A stretch of 64,000 bases of DNA from NCBI GenBank assembly GCA_039029275.1, contig JBCCGL010000005.1, positions 186,001-250,000 of the forward strand. Direction: 5' to 3'. The translations under genes were made by a program, and so were the position numbers. A model generated the notes under the pieces. It was not told the origin of the DNA. It saw only the letters and a list, made by a program, of their open reading frames with translations, and made no database searches. This stretch comes from JBCCGL01 sp039029275 (lineage in GTDB: Bacteria > Pseudomonadota > Gammaproteobacteria > JBCCGL01). This document shows positions 43,347-51,777 of this stretch, in pieces; position 1 is the first letter of the stretch, and each line of letters starts with the position of its first letter.

Positions 43347-43820
43347 TCAGCGATTTATAGTCAGCTCCTTGGTAAAAAATTGACTATATGGATCAAGCTC
43401 GTAATTACCGAATGGTCCGCACTTTACAAATCCATATTTTTTGTACATAGCGATTGCTGGAGCAAAAGCATCATGAGTACCCGTTTCCAAACTGACATGC
43501 AAATAGGCGCGCCGTTTAGCTTCAGCTAAAATCTCGCGCAGTATTTTTTCTCCAATGCCTTTTCGAAGGTAACGCTTATCTGTTTTCATAGACTTGATCT
43601 CACCAGATGTAGAGCACAATTCTTTAAGTGCTCCACAGCCCGCTATCTTTTCATCTAAACGAGCAGACCAAAATGTTATGGAGCTGTCCTTCAATTTTTC
43701 TGGCTCTATCGCGTGAATGCTCTGAGGTGGTGAATATTGATGCATTTCCTGCAGGTGATCATTGAGCAGTCTTGCAATATCGCCATCTGAGAGATCGTCT
43801 TTTTGTATTTCGACTTTCAT
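43347..43820 (-). CDS. GNAT N-acetyltransferase
   Basis: The start ATG at 43820 (MKVEIQKDDLSDG) is preferred to an in-frame TTG at 43829. The 157-residue protein shows the acetyl-CoA loop YLRKGIGEKILREIL and AIAMYKKYGFVKCG, as in YsnE-type putative acetyltransferases. Substrate unknown. The gene is visibly more AT-rich than its neighbours, suggesting acquisition. It lies downstream of the heat-shock gene but beyond that gene's terminator. Confidence 0.82.
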   Translation of the reverse strand: MKVEIQKDDLSDGDIARLLNDHLQEMHQYSPPQSIHAIEPEKLKDSSITFWSARLDEKIAGCGALKELCSTSGEIKSMKTDKRYLRKGIGEKILREILAEAKRRAYLHVSLETGTHDAFAPAIAMYKKYGFVKCGPFGNYELDPYSQFFTKELTINR

Positions 43821-43852
43821 ATTCTTCAACTAACTTAAAATTGCGTAAATCG

Positions 43853-43890
43853 AAAAAAAAAAACGGCAGTGACTTGAATAGTCACTGCCG
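43853..43890 (-). terminator. Rho-independent terminator of the small heat-shock gene
   Basis: Read on the minus strand, the perfect 11 bp stem CGGCAGTGACT / AGTCACTGCCG with a five-base loop is followed by an unbroken run of about eleven T. It lies 36 bp after the stop of the Hsp20 gene. Confidence 0.93.
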
Positions 43891-43926
43891 CCGATCTTGC
43901 TCTTAGTAAAAGAATTTACGCAGCGA

Positions 43927-44379
43927 TTACGCGACTTTGTGCGGGATCACTTTCTCCGCAGAACCAATCGCGATTGTCTTCGGCTTCATGGCCTCGGGCA
44001 CTTCTTTCACCAGGCTGATATTCAGCAAACCGTTATCAAGGCTCGCGCCGGTGACTTCGACGTGATCGGCAAGATTAAATTTGCGTTCGAAGCTGCGATT
44101 GGCGATGCCCTGGTAGAGATAATTGCGCTGCACATCCGACTCGGCTTTTTTGCCGCGCACGGTTAGCACGCCTTTTTCTACCTGAATATCGAGTTCGCTT
44201 TCTTCGAAGCCTGCGACAGCCAGCGTAATGCCGTATTGGTCGTCGCCCGTGGCTTCGATATTGTACGGGGGATAACCCGCAGAAACTTGTTCACCGCGCA
44301 GTGCGGTATTCAGCAGCGAGCCGAAGCGGTCAAAGCCGATGCTGCTGCGATAAAGAGGGGTTAAATCGATAGTCGTCAT
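43927..44379 (-). CDS. Small heat-shock protein, Hsp20/IbpA family
   Basis: The 150-residue chaperone holds unfolded proteins for refolding by DnaK/ClpB. It starts MTTIDLTPLYRSSIGFDRF as in IbpA and has an alpha-crystallin domain (about 38-125: YPPYNIEATGDDQYGITLAVAGF, GVLTVRGKK, NGLLNISLVKEVP). It ends with the basic tail containing the I-x-I-like motif KTIAIG. Regulation is readable upstream: a candidate sigma-32 promoter at 44479-44506 and a hairpin that hides the ribosome site. Confidence 0.94.
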   Translation of the reverse strand: MTTIDLTPLYRSSIGFDRFGSLLNTALRGEQVSAGYPPYNIEATGDDQYGITLAVAGFEESELDIQVEKGVLTVRGKKAESDVQRNYLYQGIANRSFERKFNLADHVEVTGASLDNGLLNISLVKEVPEAMKPKTIAIGSAEKVIPHKVA

Positions 44380-44382
44380 TGT

Positions 44383-44405
44383 ATATTCTCCTAAAGAAGC
44401 AATAT
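44383..44405 (-). promoter_or_regulatory. ROSE-like RNA thermometer over the hsp20 ribosome site
   Basis: In the minus-strand leader, AUAUU pairs with AAUAU and CUUC pairs with the Shine-Dalgarno GGAG (44388-44391), with one bulged G between the two stems and a UUUA loop. The 5' side reads UUGCU, the anti-Shine-Dalgarno signature of ROSE elements, and the start codon is 8 nt downstream. Such a hairpin should melt on heating and free the ribosome site. Confidence 0.65.
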
Positions 44406-44478
44406 TGAGTTAAAAGGTCGCCCAACGCGGGCTGGCTTGCGGTGCTCTTTTTAAGACCCACCGTTTGCCTGTACTTCA

Positions 44479-44506
44479 ATCTGGAGATGGACAAATTATT
44501 TTCAAG
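44479..44506 (-). promoter_or_regulatory. Candidate sigma-32 heat-shock promoter
   Basis: On the minus strand CTTGAA (44501-44506) is followed after 14 bp by CTCCAGAT (44479-44486), close to the sigma-32 consensus CTTGAA and CCCCATnT. It would give a leader of about 90-100 nt before the heat-shock gene, typical for ROSE-controlled genes. Confidence 0.5.
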
Positions 44507-44628
44507 TTTTGGAGATGAGAAATTACTAAAAAATGGTTCTCGAAGGCGCTTATGTGGGAAACATACGCTTAACCACCCATTTCAGGTCGGAGTCGCTCGA
44601 AGGTTGGGATGTCCGATGGAACGACGGC

Positions 44629-44985
44629 CTATTTCGCTGCTGACGCTGTGAAGATGGCTATTTCGGGAGAAAACTCACCGTTGCCATCAATGGTTGACGC
44701 GGCGACTGTGTGAAATCCGGCGCGGGTAAATTCGGAACTCAAACTGACGCCGCAGACCGGACACGTATAAGCGTTAAGATCAGCGCCTGCGTCGTCTTGC
44801 ATCGTGTACTTCGCAGGTTAAGTTTCGCTGGTGAGCGCGAAGCTGTCGCATGGAAGCCAGATTCCAAACCACTGGTCGGTCCCGGTTCGTATTTGACAAT
44901 CCGTGCAATAGCAAAAAACCTGCTTTATCGGTTCACCTTAAAACTCAAAACGAACGCGACCACATTCGCAACCACCTGTTCGCAT
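44629..44985 (-). pseudogene. GFA-family pseudogene with two in-frame TAA stops
   Basis: Reading the minus strand from an ATG at 44985, one uninterrupted frame encodes a full GFA-family protein of about 118 codons: GGCECGRVRFEF, then FCYCTDCQIRTG, then YTCPVCGVSLSSEF, and a normal end near FSPEIAIFTASAAK. Codons 16 (44938-44940) and 56 (44818-44820) are TAA, with no frameshift. The zinc-ligand cysteines remain. Decay looks recent because the frame and motifs are intact. An intact relative lies at 38124-38534. The ATG at 44802 would give a 57-residue fragment, probably without function. Confidence 0.8.
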
Positions 44986-45036
44986 CACTATCTTCGCTAA
45001 TTGACCACATACTTATTTTTTGTGGCACTGAAAAAT

Positions 45037-45936
45037 CTAGTCGTCGCTGTCGCCTAGCATACGCCCTACGAGTGTCTTTAATTCGTTTGAATCTGCACCG
45101 GCCATGACGAGCGATCGAACACGCGACGCCAACTCATTGGCCAACAGTAGCCTGGAACGAAACTCGCGCTTATCTTTGTTTTCGTGCCGGGACTTCGCAC
45201 AAAGACAGGTACCGATTGCATCGACGAGTTCGTCGATGCCAGCGCTCTCTGTAGCCACAGTTTTGACAACCGGTACTTGCTGTTCTTCGGGATCACGCAA
45301 CTGCAACATGGCGTTAAGCTGTCGCGCGGTTTGTGCAGCGAGGGGCGTATCCGCCTTGTTGATTACCAGCACATCGGCGGTCTCCAGAATGCCGGCCTTA
45401 ATCGCCTGGATATCATCGCCAAGCCCCGGCGCGTTGACCACAACGCTAACGTCGGCAATTTCTGATACCTCTGTTTCCGACTGACCGGTCCCGACCGTTT
45501 CGAGCAGCACGACGTCCCACCCGGCGGCGTCGATCAGATCGATAACGGTGAGAATATCTACGCTTAAACCGCCGAGGTGCCCGCGCGTGGCGATCGAACG
45601 TATAAACACATCCGGGTCTTCGTCGAATCCGATCATTCGCACGCGATCACCCAACACCGCGCCCCCGGAAATTGGACTCGACGGATCAACCGCCACAACA
45701 GCAACGCGCTTTTGCCGCTCTCGCAAGGCCGCGATCAGGCAATTAATCAGGGTCGATTTGCCAACACCGGGAACGCCGGTAACGCCAACAAGGGACGCGT
45801 GGCCGATATAATCGTTAACACACTCTTGCAGCCTGGTCGCCAGCTCAGCGGATGACTCCACCAGACTGATCGCGCGCGCGAGTGCACCAGCGTCGCGATC
45901 GCACACCCGAGCGACCAGTTGATCCAGCCGGGACAT
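45037..45936 (-). CDS. meaB: MeaB-type GTPase, acyl-CoA mutase chaperone
   Basis: MeaB-type G3E GTPases gate cobalamin loading and protect B12-dependent acyl-CoA mutases. The 299-residue protein shows the P-loop GVPGVGKST, switch DPSSPISGGAVLGDRVRM and base-specifying NKAD. It is the last gene of the minus-strand mutase operon, 13 nt after the large subunit. It should serve the adjacent mutase. Confidence 0.93.
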   Translation of the reverse strand: MSRLDQLVARVCDRDAGALARAISLVESSAELATRLQECVNDYIGHASLVGVTGVPGVGKSTLINCLIAALRERQKRVAVVAVDPSSPISGGAVLGDRVRMIGFDEDPDVFIRSIATRGHLGGLSVDILTVIDLIDAAGWDVVLLETVGTGQSETEVSEIADVSVVVNAPGLGDDIQAIKAGILETADVLVINKADTPLAAQTARQLNAMLQLRDPEEQQVPVVKTVATESAGIDELVDAIGTCLCAKSRHENKDKREFRSRLLLANELASRVRSLVMAGADSNELKTLVGRMLGDSDD

Positions 45937-45949
45937 TTCGTGCGCCCGA

Positions 45950-47632
45950 TTATTCGACGATCAGCGGTCGCCCAAAGCCGAGCTCTTCGCGCAGGCAAGC
46001 GATAATTTCACCGTGCGTGCAATCCTCTGCGGCCGCATCGATCACCGCGGCGAACACATTATCGTTTTTACTGTTGGCCGCCCTGCGCAAATTATCGATA
46101 CCGTTGGCGACTCGCGGCCGACTGCGCGCGGCTTTGAATTGCTTGAACGATTCAACGTGCGCCACCATGCGATCGGCGTCTGGCCGGTACGGCGGCACCG
46201 AGTGCGAGTCGTCGTCTTCGCGATAGCAGTTTACACCCACGATTTTTTCTTCGCCGGACTCAACCTTGTCCTGCCACTGCATCGCGGACTCGCCGATCAT
46301 TGCCTGAACCACGCCGCTTTCAACCGCCTTGTACATGCCACCCGCCGTGTCGATCTGGTCGATAATGCTGCGAATTTTTGCATCCATCGCGTCGGTCAGC
46401 TGTTCTACGTAATAAGAACCCGCTAGCGGATCGATGACATCGCACAGGTGCGCCTCTTCGCGCAGGATGTTTTGCGTGGCGACTGCAATTTTTGCTGTGT
46501 CCTCGGTCGGGCAACTGATGGCTTCGTCGTAGGCGTCGGTGTGCATCGACTGCAGACCACTCAAAATGCCCGCGATAGCTTGCGCGGTGACTCGCGAGAT
46601 ATTGTTGAGCGGCTGTTGCGCGGTCAAATCGGCGCCGGATGTTTGCCCGTGAAACTTGAAACGCCAGGATTTGGGATTCTTTGCGCCCAGTCTTTCCCGC
46701 GCAATCTCGGCCCAGATGCGTCTACCCGCGCGAAATTTCGCGACCTCTTCGAACAAGCTGATTGAGATGTCAAAAAAGAACGTGAATCGGGGCAAAATAA
46801 CGTCGGGATCCATACCGCGTCCAATGCAGTCCTCGGCGTATTGAAGCGCACTCGATAAGGTAAACGCCATGGTTTCCGCAGGTGTGGCGCCGGCCTGTTG
46901 CATGTGCTGTCCAACAATCGACATTGGGTTCCAGTTGGGCACGTGTTGGCGACAAAACTCGATGTGGTCAAGCAACAAGCGGCGCGAGCCCGGCAGCGAA
47001 AGCCGGTAAAACATGTGGTTGGCAACAAAGTGTGAGATGTAGTCGCTTTGATTCGACGTGCCGCTGATTTTGTCCCACCCCACGCCGCGTCGACGCGCAA
47101 CATTCAGGACGAAGGCAAGCAGCGTAAATGGCGATGGGTCATTCATCGCGGTAGAGATTCGGTCAATCGGCACGCCGTCGAGAGCGCTGTCCATGTGCTC
47201 GACCGTGTTAACCACCGTGCCGCACGTGCCCAGCAACGGCAGCGGTACTTCGTCGCAGTCATTGCCGCGAAAGCCGGAGTTGCACGGCAGCAGGCTGATC
47301 GCATTGGCGCCGCGATCGAGAATTGTGCGTACCCGCTCATTGTAATCGTGTGGAGTGCCGAGTCCGATCAACTGACGCTGCGACCAGGTTCTGCCGCGGT
47401 GCATGGTGGGATAGATGCCGCGCGTGTAGGGATACTGTCCAGGAAATCCGAGCTGCTCAAGAAACTCGTTTTCATCACACTCACCTGCCGGCGTGTACAG
47501 CGGATCGATTTCGATGCCGGATCGGTTGCGAACGGTTTTGTCGTTGGCACCGATCTGCTGGCGATATTCCTCACTCCACTCGCCCGACGCGCGGGCAAGT
47601 GGCGATTCTTTGCGTTGATCAAATTTATGCAT
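45950..47632 (-). CDS. B12-dependent acyl-CoA mutase, large subunit (substrate uncertain)
   Basis: The 560-residue protein is the catalytic TIM barrel of the methylmalonyl-CoA mutase family without the cobalamin domain, which is encoded separately. TRGIYPTMHRGRTW (70-83), GTSNQSDYISHF (191-202) and GQHMQQAGAT match family active-site segments. By my hand alignment, the Arg that binds the methylmalonyl carboxylate (Arg207 of the Propionibacterium enzyme) is Ala204 (VAN). RGR after TMH resembles the 2-hydroxyisobutyryl-CoA type. The substrate is therefore probably not methylmalonyl-CoA, and isobutyryl-, hydroxyisobutyryl- or another acyl-CoA is possible. Confidence 0.85.
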   Translation of the reverse strand: MHKFDQRKESPLARASGEWSEEYRQQIGANDKTVRNRSGIEIDPLYTPAGECDENEFLEQLGFPGQYPYTRGIYPTMHRGRTWSQRQLIGLGTPHDYNERVRTILDRGANAISLLPCNSGFRGNDCDEVPLPLLGTCGTVVNTVEHMDSALDGVPIDRISTAMNDPSPFTLLAFVLNVARRRGVGWDKISGTSNQSDYISHFVANHMFYRLSLPGSRRLLLDHIEFCRQHVPNWNPMSIVGQHMQQAGATPAETMAFTLSSALQYAEDCIGRGMDPDVILPRFTFFFDISISLFEEVAKFRAGRRIWAEIARERLGAKNPKSWRFKFHGQTSGADLTAQQPLNNISRVTAQAIAGILSGLQSMHTDAYDEAISCPTEDTAKIAVATQNILREEAHLCDVIDPLAGSYYVEQLTDAMDAKIRSIIDQIDTAGGMYKAVESGVVQAMIGESAMQWQDKVESGEEKIVGVNCYREDDDSHSVPPYRPDADRMVAHVESFKQFKAARSRPRVANGIDNLRRAANSKNDNVFAAVIDAAAEDCTHGEIIACLREELGFGRPLIVE

Positions 47633-47671
47633 GTTGAATGTCTCCCGCTCCGAATGCTGTGTCGGGGTTGA

Positions 47672-48097
47672 TTACATTAGATAAGCCGCAAGTTTTTCTT
47701 GTCTGGTTGCATTCCCCAGTCGCAGTGCGCAGTCAACGATCTCGTCGCGCAGCGATCCCGGACCGAAAATCGCCCGTACACCGACTTCCTTGAGCATTGC
47801 GTGCTCGGGATCGGGCACGATCCCGCCAACAAAAACGGCGACATTGGCCAGGCCCGCATCGTCCAGCGCCTGCATTAAATCGGGAATGATCAGGTGGTCG
47901 GTCGCCAGCGTGCTGATACCAATGAGATCGACGTCTTCCTGGGTCGCGAGCTGGACCACTGCATCAATCGATTGCCACGGCGGTGTGTAAATAACCTCCA
48001 TGCCCGCGTCGCGCAGGTAGCTGGCGACGATTCGGCTACCACGGTCGTGGCCGTCAAGTCCAATCTTGGTGATGAGTACACGGCAGGGAGTGTTCAC
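47672..48097 (-). CDS. Cobalamin-binding small subunit of acyl-CoA mutase
   Basis: The 141-residue protein is a stand-alone B12-binding domain. DGHDRG supplies the DxHxxG lower-ligand His, followed by VDLIGIST and VFVGGIVP of the Rossmann-like fold. It starts with GTG and lies 39 bp before the large subunit. Separate small subunits of this size occur in isobutyryl- and 2-hydroxyisobutyryl-CoA mutases. It heads the operon small subunit - large subunit - meaB. Confidence 0.92.
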   Translation of the reverse strand: MNTPCRVLITKIGLDGHDRGSRIVASYLRDAGMEVIYTPPWQSIDAVVQLATQEDVDLIGISTLATDHLIIPDLMQALDDAGLANVAVFVGGIVPDPEHAMLKEVGVRAIFGPGSLRDEIVDCALRLGNATRQEKLAAYLM

Positions 48098-48183
48098 ATC
48101 ATTAACCTAACAACTGTTTGTTTTTCTATTACAACGCAGCTACGGTACACTGTCAACCATTTTGCAACTGGAGCCTTGCTGCC

Positions 48184-48774
48184 GTGCCAGCAACTGATGT
48201 GAAATCTACGCGCCGCCGCTCGCATAACCGCGTGCAACCTTTGCTCGATGCTGCCGCGAAACTGTTCACCGTGAAGGGTTATCGGGAGACCACTATGCGG
48301 GATATCGCCGCCGAAGCAGGAATGCAGGCCGGTTCGGTTTACTACCATTTCAAATCGAAGGCGGATTTGTTGCTGGCCGTTTATACCCTGGCGGTAGATA
48401 GTCTTGAAGCGCAACTCGAGAGCGCGCTATCGAACGTTGATGACCCGTGGCAACGGCTTGAGGTCGCCGTGGTCGCGCACCTAGAAACCATTCTCGATCA
48501 CAACGACTATTCGAGTGTCATGATCGGCGTGACACCCGATAAGGCGGAGGATATTCGGCCAGCGCTTATCGCCTTACGCGACCGTTACGAATCGTACTTT
48601 GAAGCGATCATCGCGCGATTACCTCTGGCTAAACGAACCGATCGTCGATTGCTGCGACTGATGTTGCTAGGTGCGCTCAACTCGACCAAATCCTGGTACA
48701 AAGAAGACGAGAAATCTGCCAGGGCAGTCGGGATCGCGTACGTGAGATTTCTCAGAAATTCGATCGAAGCGTGA
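48184..48774 (+). CDS. TetR-family regulator
   Basis: The GTG at 48184 (VPATDVKSTRRRSHNR) is chosen over an upstream open stretch that lacks family character, giving 196 residues. The helix-turn-helix is in TTMRDIAAEAGMQAGSVYYHFKSKADLL (about 35-62), with a normal ligand-binding helical region. It is divergent from the mutase operon with 86 bp between, so it probably controls it. A weak dyad AACA..TGTT near 48108-48118 could be part of its operator. The effector may be an acyl-CoA, by analogy with FadR-like TetR members. Confidence 0.88.
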   Translation: MPATDVKSTRRRSHNRVQPLLDAAAKLFTVKGYRETTMRDIAAEAGMQAGSVYYHFKSKADLLLAVYTLAVDSLEAQLESALSNVDDPWQRLEVAVVAHLETILDHNDYSSVMIGVTPDKAEDIRPALIALRDRYESYFEAIIARLPLAKRTDRRLLRLMLLGALNSTKSWYKEDEKSARAVGIAYVRFLRNSIEA

Positions 48775-48868
48775 GTCGCGAGAGCGGATTCAATACGTTT
48801 TGTGCGCTGGTTCATTCAGTCGCCCCACGTAAGGGTCCCTTGCCGCGTGTAGTTGATTCGACTCAGAA

Positions 48869-49825
48869 TTACCCTGGGGGTTTTTCAAGCGGCTGGCCGC
48901 ATGTGGGACAAAAACCGGATTGCTCCAGTGTTTCGCTGTGTATTTGATCGCGGATTTGTTCGGCTGCGCGCCGCGAAAGACCCAGGCTTTTGCGCAGGGC
49001 ATCGATGTCGGCTTCTTCAACATTACAGATATTGCCATCCTCGAGCGCCCTGCGAAATTCTCTTTTCAAGCTTGCACGGCGTCGGTGTAGCTGATCGTTG
49101 AGCCCACTGGCAATAATGCCGGCGGGCAGTGCTGCCATTCCGATTCCGACGATGGTAATAATCGCCCCGAAAACTTTTCCTGCAACCGTAATAGGCGTCA
49201 CATCACCATAACCCACTGTTGTTAGCGTTGCGACTGCCCACCACATCGCCGCGGGAATCGACCCGAAGGCTTCAGGTTGCGCCTTGTGCTCGACCAGCCA
49301 GGCGCCACTGGCAGCGAACACCAGCATCAGCATAAGAATAAAAAATCCCGCGAAAAATGCACCGGCTTCTTCCTCAAACACAGCGAGCAGCATTGCAAGT
49401 GCCGGCGAGTAGCGCGTGAGCTTGAGCAGGCGCAACATGCGGAAGGTCCGCAGTATTCGCAGATCAATCGGGATAATCAGGTAGAGCAATGAGGGCAATA
49501 TCGCCAACAGATCAATTAGCGCCAGCGGTGACTTTGCCCACGCCAAACGCGAAGGTGTGTCCGGGTTTTCAGGCGCGACCCAAAGTCGCGCTGCATACTC
49601 AATGACAAACACACTGAGTGAAAAGACTTCAAAGAAATCGAAGAGCGGCTGCCAACTGGTGTAAAGCGAATCGACGGTCTCCAATATAACCGCGACCACA
49701 TTTAGCGTGATCAGGACAATCAGCGATATCTCGAGCAGGCGAGGTCCGTCGGCACCCCGATCAGGGCGCTCAAGCCACCAGTAAACGCGTGACCGCAATG
49801 TCGGAGGCACGATGACCTCACTCAT
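48869..49825 (-). CDS. Voltage-gated potassium channel-like ion transporter
   Basis: The 318-residue channel has six membrane segments, an S4-like helix with regular Arg/Lys (LRILRTFRMLRLLKLTR) and the selectivity filter TTVGYGD. The start at 49825 (MSEVIVPPTL) overlaps the end of the ltrA-like gene by 8 nt. The cytoplasmic tail is helical and ends in CPTCGQPL, a lone CxxC that could bind metal as a dimer. A potassium channel is the best call. Confidence 0.88.
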   Translation of the reverse strand: MSEVIVPPTLRSRVYWWLERPDRGADGPRLLEISLIVLITLNVVAVILETVDSLYTSWQPLFDFFEVFSLSVFVIEYAARLWVAPENPDTPSRLAWAKSPLALIDLLAILPSLLYLIIPIDLRILRTFRMLRLLKLTRYSPALAMLLAVFEEEAGAFFAGFFILMLMLVFAASGAWLVEHKAQPEAFGSIPAAMWWAVATLTTVGYGDVTPITVAGKVFGAIITIVGIGMAALPAGIIASGLNDQLHRRRASLKREFRRALEDGNICNVEEADIDALRKSLGLSRRAAEQIRDQIHSETLEQSGFCPTCGQPLEKPPG

Positions 49826-51008
49826 GACGAAGCTTGCTCCAACCGCGCACAAGTGGAACCGCGATTTGACTGAACAGCGCTGTACCCCAAAGCAAATTGC
49901 CGACCAAAGCAGGAACGTGCGGCACCACAAAGAACGTCGCGATCGCCAGACCTATCCCGAACAAGCGGATATCTCCGCGACCGAAATCCGACTCGATGCG
50001 ATGCTCGATAACGTGCCGCAGTGCCCAAAGCATCGCTATATATCCAGCCAGACCAAAACAGCCAACGGCGGCGTACTTTGTTGGATACGGCTCCCAAAAT
50101 CCGACTTTCACCTCAGCGGCCAACGCGACACCCACCATAACACCGCAAAGCATCAGGACCAGATGCGCAAGCCACCAAAATACCAGCGTGGAAATTCGGC
50201 TGTCCTTCGGTTTACCGTTGCCGATAAAGTCGAAATAAATCCAGCACATGATGAACATCGAGACGCCGCCGATGACAAAATTGACCAGCACATCGGGCGT
50301 CACTTTGTAAATTCCTTTCTCGGAGAGGGTCACCACCAGTTTAAAAAAACCCTCGCCTAATACGATCAGTGTCAGTAGTGCAAAACGTTCAGCCATATGT
50401 GCCATTCGTGGCGCAAATCGCTCAAACCGCAGCACGCTCAGCTTGGGAATCTGGTACACGGTTTGGGTGGCCAGCATGGTGAGCCCGAACATCCAATAAC
50501 CATAGGGCTGGGGTACAAGCCCTGACACCGCAAATAAGACAGAAAAAAAGATGAAATTGCGCGCCTGCTCCGAGCACAACGATTGACCAGTAGAATTATT
50601 GCGCCGGGCGCGAAGGTAAAGGGCTGCAAGCAGTGCTCGATTGACAGCAAAACCCAGAGTAAAAAATGCCCACCCCTTACCGTCGATTGCCGGGATGGCG
50701 GCCGCCATAAACATCACGGTGCAAATCATCATCGACATGATGATTCTGTGCCATACATCAGTACTGACAAAGATTGAATTGAAAACACTCAACTCACCCC
50801 AGGCATACCAAAGCGCAATAAAAACGCCGGCAAAAATAAAAAATCCCTGAACGGTTAAATGATCTGAAAGGAAATTACCCAATAAAAAAATGGTGACGAC
50901 GTGGATCAAGTCGTAAAACAACTCGGTCCAGTGCACGTGCTCGTGCACGTGATCAAGATCGTGATGATGTTGTGGCTTGCGCCACATCGGGTGGTCATTC
51001 AATGCCAT
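49818..51008 (-). CDS. Low-temperature requirement A (LtrA) family membrane protein
   Basis: The 396-residue protein has about ten to twelve membrane segments and the HWTELFYDLIHVVTI opening that defines the LtrA family. It is preceded by a His-rich start (KPQHHHDLDHVHEHVH) that could bind metal. The family is required for growth at low temperature in Listeria, but its biochemical role is unknown. It is translationally coupled to the downstream channel gene by an 8 nt overlap. Confidence 0.88.
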   Translation of the reverse strand: MALNDHPMWRKPQHHHDLDHVHEHVHWTELFYDLIHVVTIFLLGNFLSDHLTVQGFFIFAGVFIALWYAWGELSVFNSIFVSTDVWHRIIMSMMICTVMFMAAAIPAIDGKGWAFFTLGFAVNRALLAALYLRARRNNSTGQSLCSEQARNFIFFSVLFAVSGLVPQPYGYWMFGLTMLATQTVYQIPKLSVLRFERFAPRMAHMAERFALLTLIVLGEGFFKLVVTLSEKGIYKVTPDVLVNFVIGGVSMFIMCWIYFDFIGNGKPKDSRISTLVFWWLAHLVLMLCGVMVGVALAAEVKVGFWEPYPTKYAAVGCFGLAGYIAMLWALRHVIEHRIESDFGRGDIRLFGIGLAIATFFVVPHVPALVGNLLWGTALFSQIAVPLVRGWSKLRHE

Positions 51009-51083
51009 GGAAGGACTCGTTATCAGTCGATTCAGTTCGGGGCAGATCCAGGTGCTGCGCGGAGTTTAATGAAAATCTAACGT

Positions 51084-51551
51084 TCAACCACGCCCCCGAT
51101 ATCCTGCAACGCCTTGATCGGGTGCCCAAACACCTGCGGGGAGTTCCCCGTGCTGAAAAAACACATCGATAGGAATACCACCGCGTGGATACCAGTACCC
51201 ACCAATGCGAAGCCATCTGGGATTCAGCTCGTCGACCAGTCTGCGTGCGATGCTGACGGTACAGTCTTCGTGAAATGCGCCGTGATTTCGAAACGAACCC
51301 AAAAACAGTTTTAGTGATTTGCTCTCTACCAGTTTTTCATTCGGCACGTAATCGATCACCAGATGCGCGAAATCCGGTTGGCCGGTTATTGGACACAGCG
51401 AGGTGAATTCCGGCGCGGTAAACCGGGTCACATAATCAACATCGCGTTGAGGGTTTGGCACGGTTTCGAGCACCGCTTGTTCCGGCGACTGCGGCTGGAT
51501 CGTGTCGCCACCCAGCTGCGTGAGGTTTTCGTAAATTGATTGATCGGTCAT
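51084..51551 (-). CDS. queF: NADPH-dependent 7-cyano-7-deazaguanine reductase
   Basis: QueF reduces preQ0 to preQ1, the last step before queuosine is put into tRNA. The 155-residue protein is the short unimodular form. The catalytic Cys lies in TSLCPITGQPDF, followed by the QueF motif ESKSLKLFLGSFRN. It lies downstream of queE on the same strand but beyond a terminator at 51636-51658, so it probably has its own promoter. Confidence 0.94.
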   Translation of the reverse strand: MTDQSIYENLTQLGGDTIQPQSPEQAVLETVPNPQRDVDYVTRFTAPEFTSLCPITGQPDFAHLVIDYVPNEKLVESKSLKLFLGSFRNHGAFHEDCTVSIARRLVDELNPRWLRIGGYWYPRGGIPIDVFFQHGELPAGVWAPDQGVAGYRGRG

Positions 51552-51635
51552 GATTCTTTTCTGCTTGAAACCAGTTGAAAACAGACAACTAAAAAACGTT
51601 ATCGAGGCAGGTTATGCAAGGCATAAAATTGATGA

Positions 51636-51658
51636 AAAAACGGTCTGGAACCGTTTTT
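51636..51658 (-). terminator. Terminator of the queC-queD-queE transcript
   Basis: A perfect 9 bp stem AAAAACGGT / ACCGTTTTT with a five-base loop is followed by T residues in the minus-strand reading. It is about 120 bp after the queE stop and upstream of queF. The A/T arms would also work on the plus strand. Confidence 0.75.
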
Positions 51659-51705
51659 AGCGCCAGCCTCGTAGGGGTGAAGCGCATGGACGCGCTGAAC
51701 ACAAA

Positions 51706-51732
51706 GCGCAGTTTACACGGAGTAAATGAGCA
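51706..51732 (+). repeat. Dispersed intergenic repeat, copy 2
   Basis: This is the second copy of the 27 bp element also seen at 28198-28224, differing by one base. Both are followed by an AT-rich segment containing ATCAATTTTTAA (directly here, about 35 bp later in copy 1). The gap 51552-51777 that holds it also contains the que terminator and a core shared with the inverted repeat near 23110. Confidence 0.65.
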
Positions 51733-51777
51733 TTTTGAATCAATTTTTAACGCTGCAAAACCAACGTAGATAGTTTT

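Noticed and set aside
44442..45000. Plus-strand frames between hsp20 and meaB
   Set aside because: They overlap the minus-strand GFA pseudogene and the hsp20 promoter region, and show no protein-like features.
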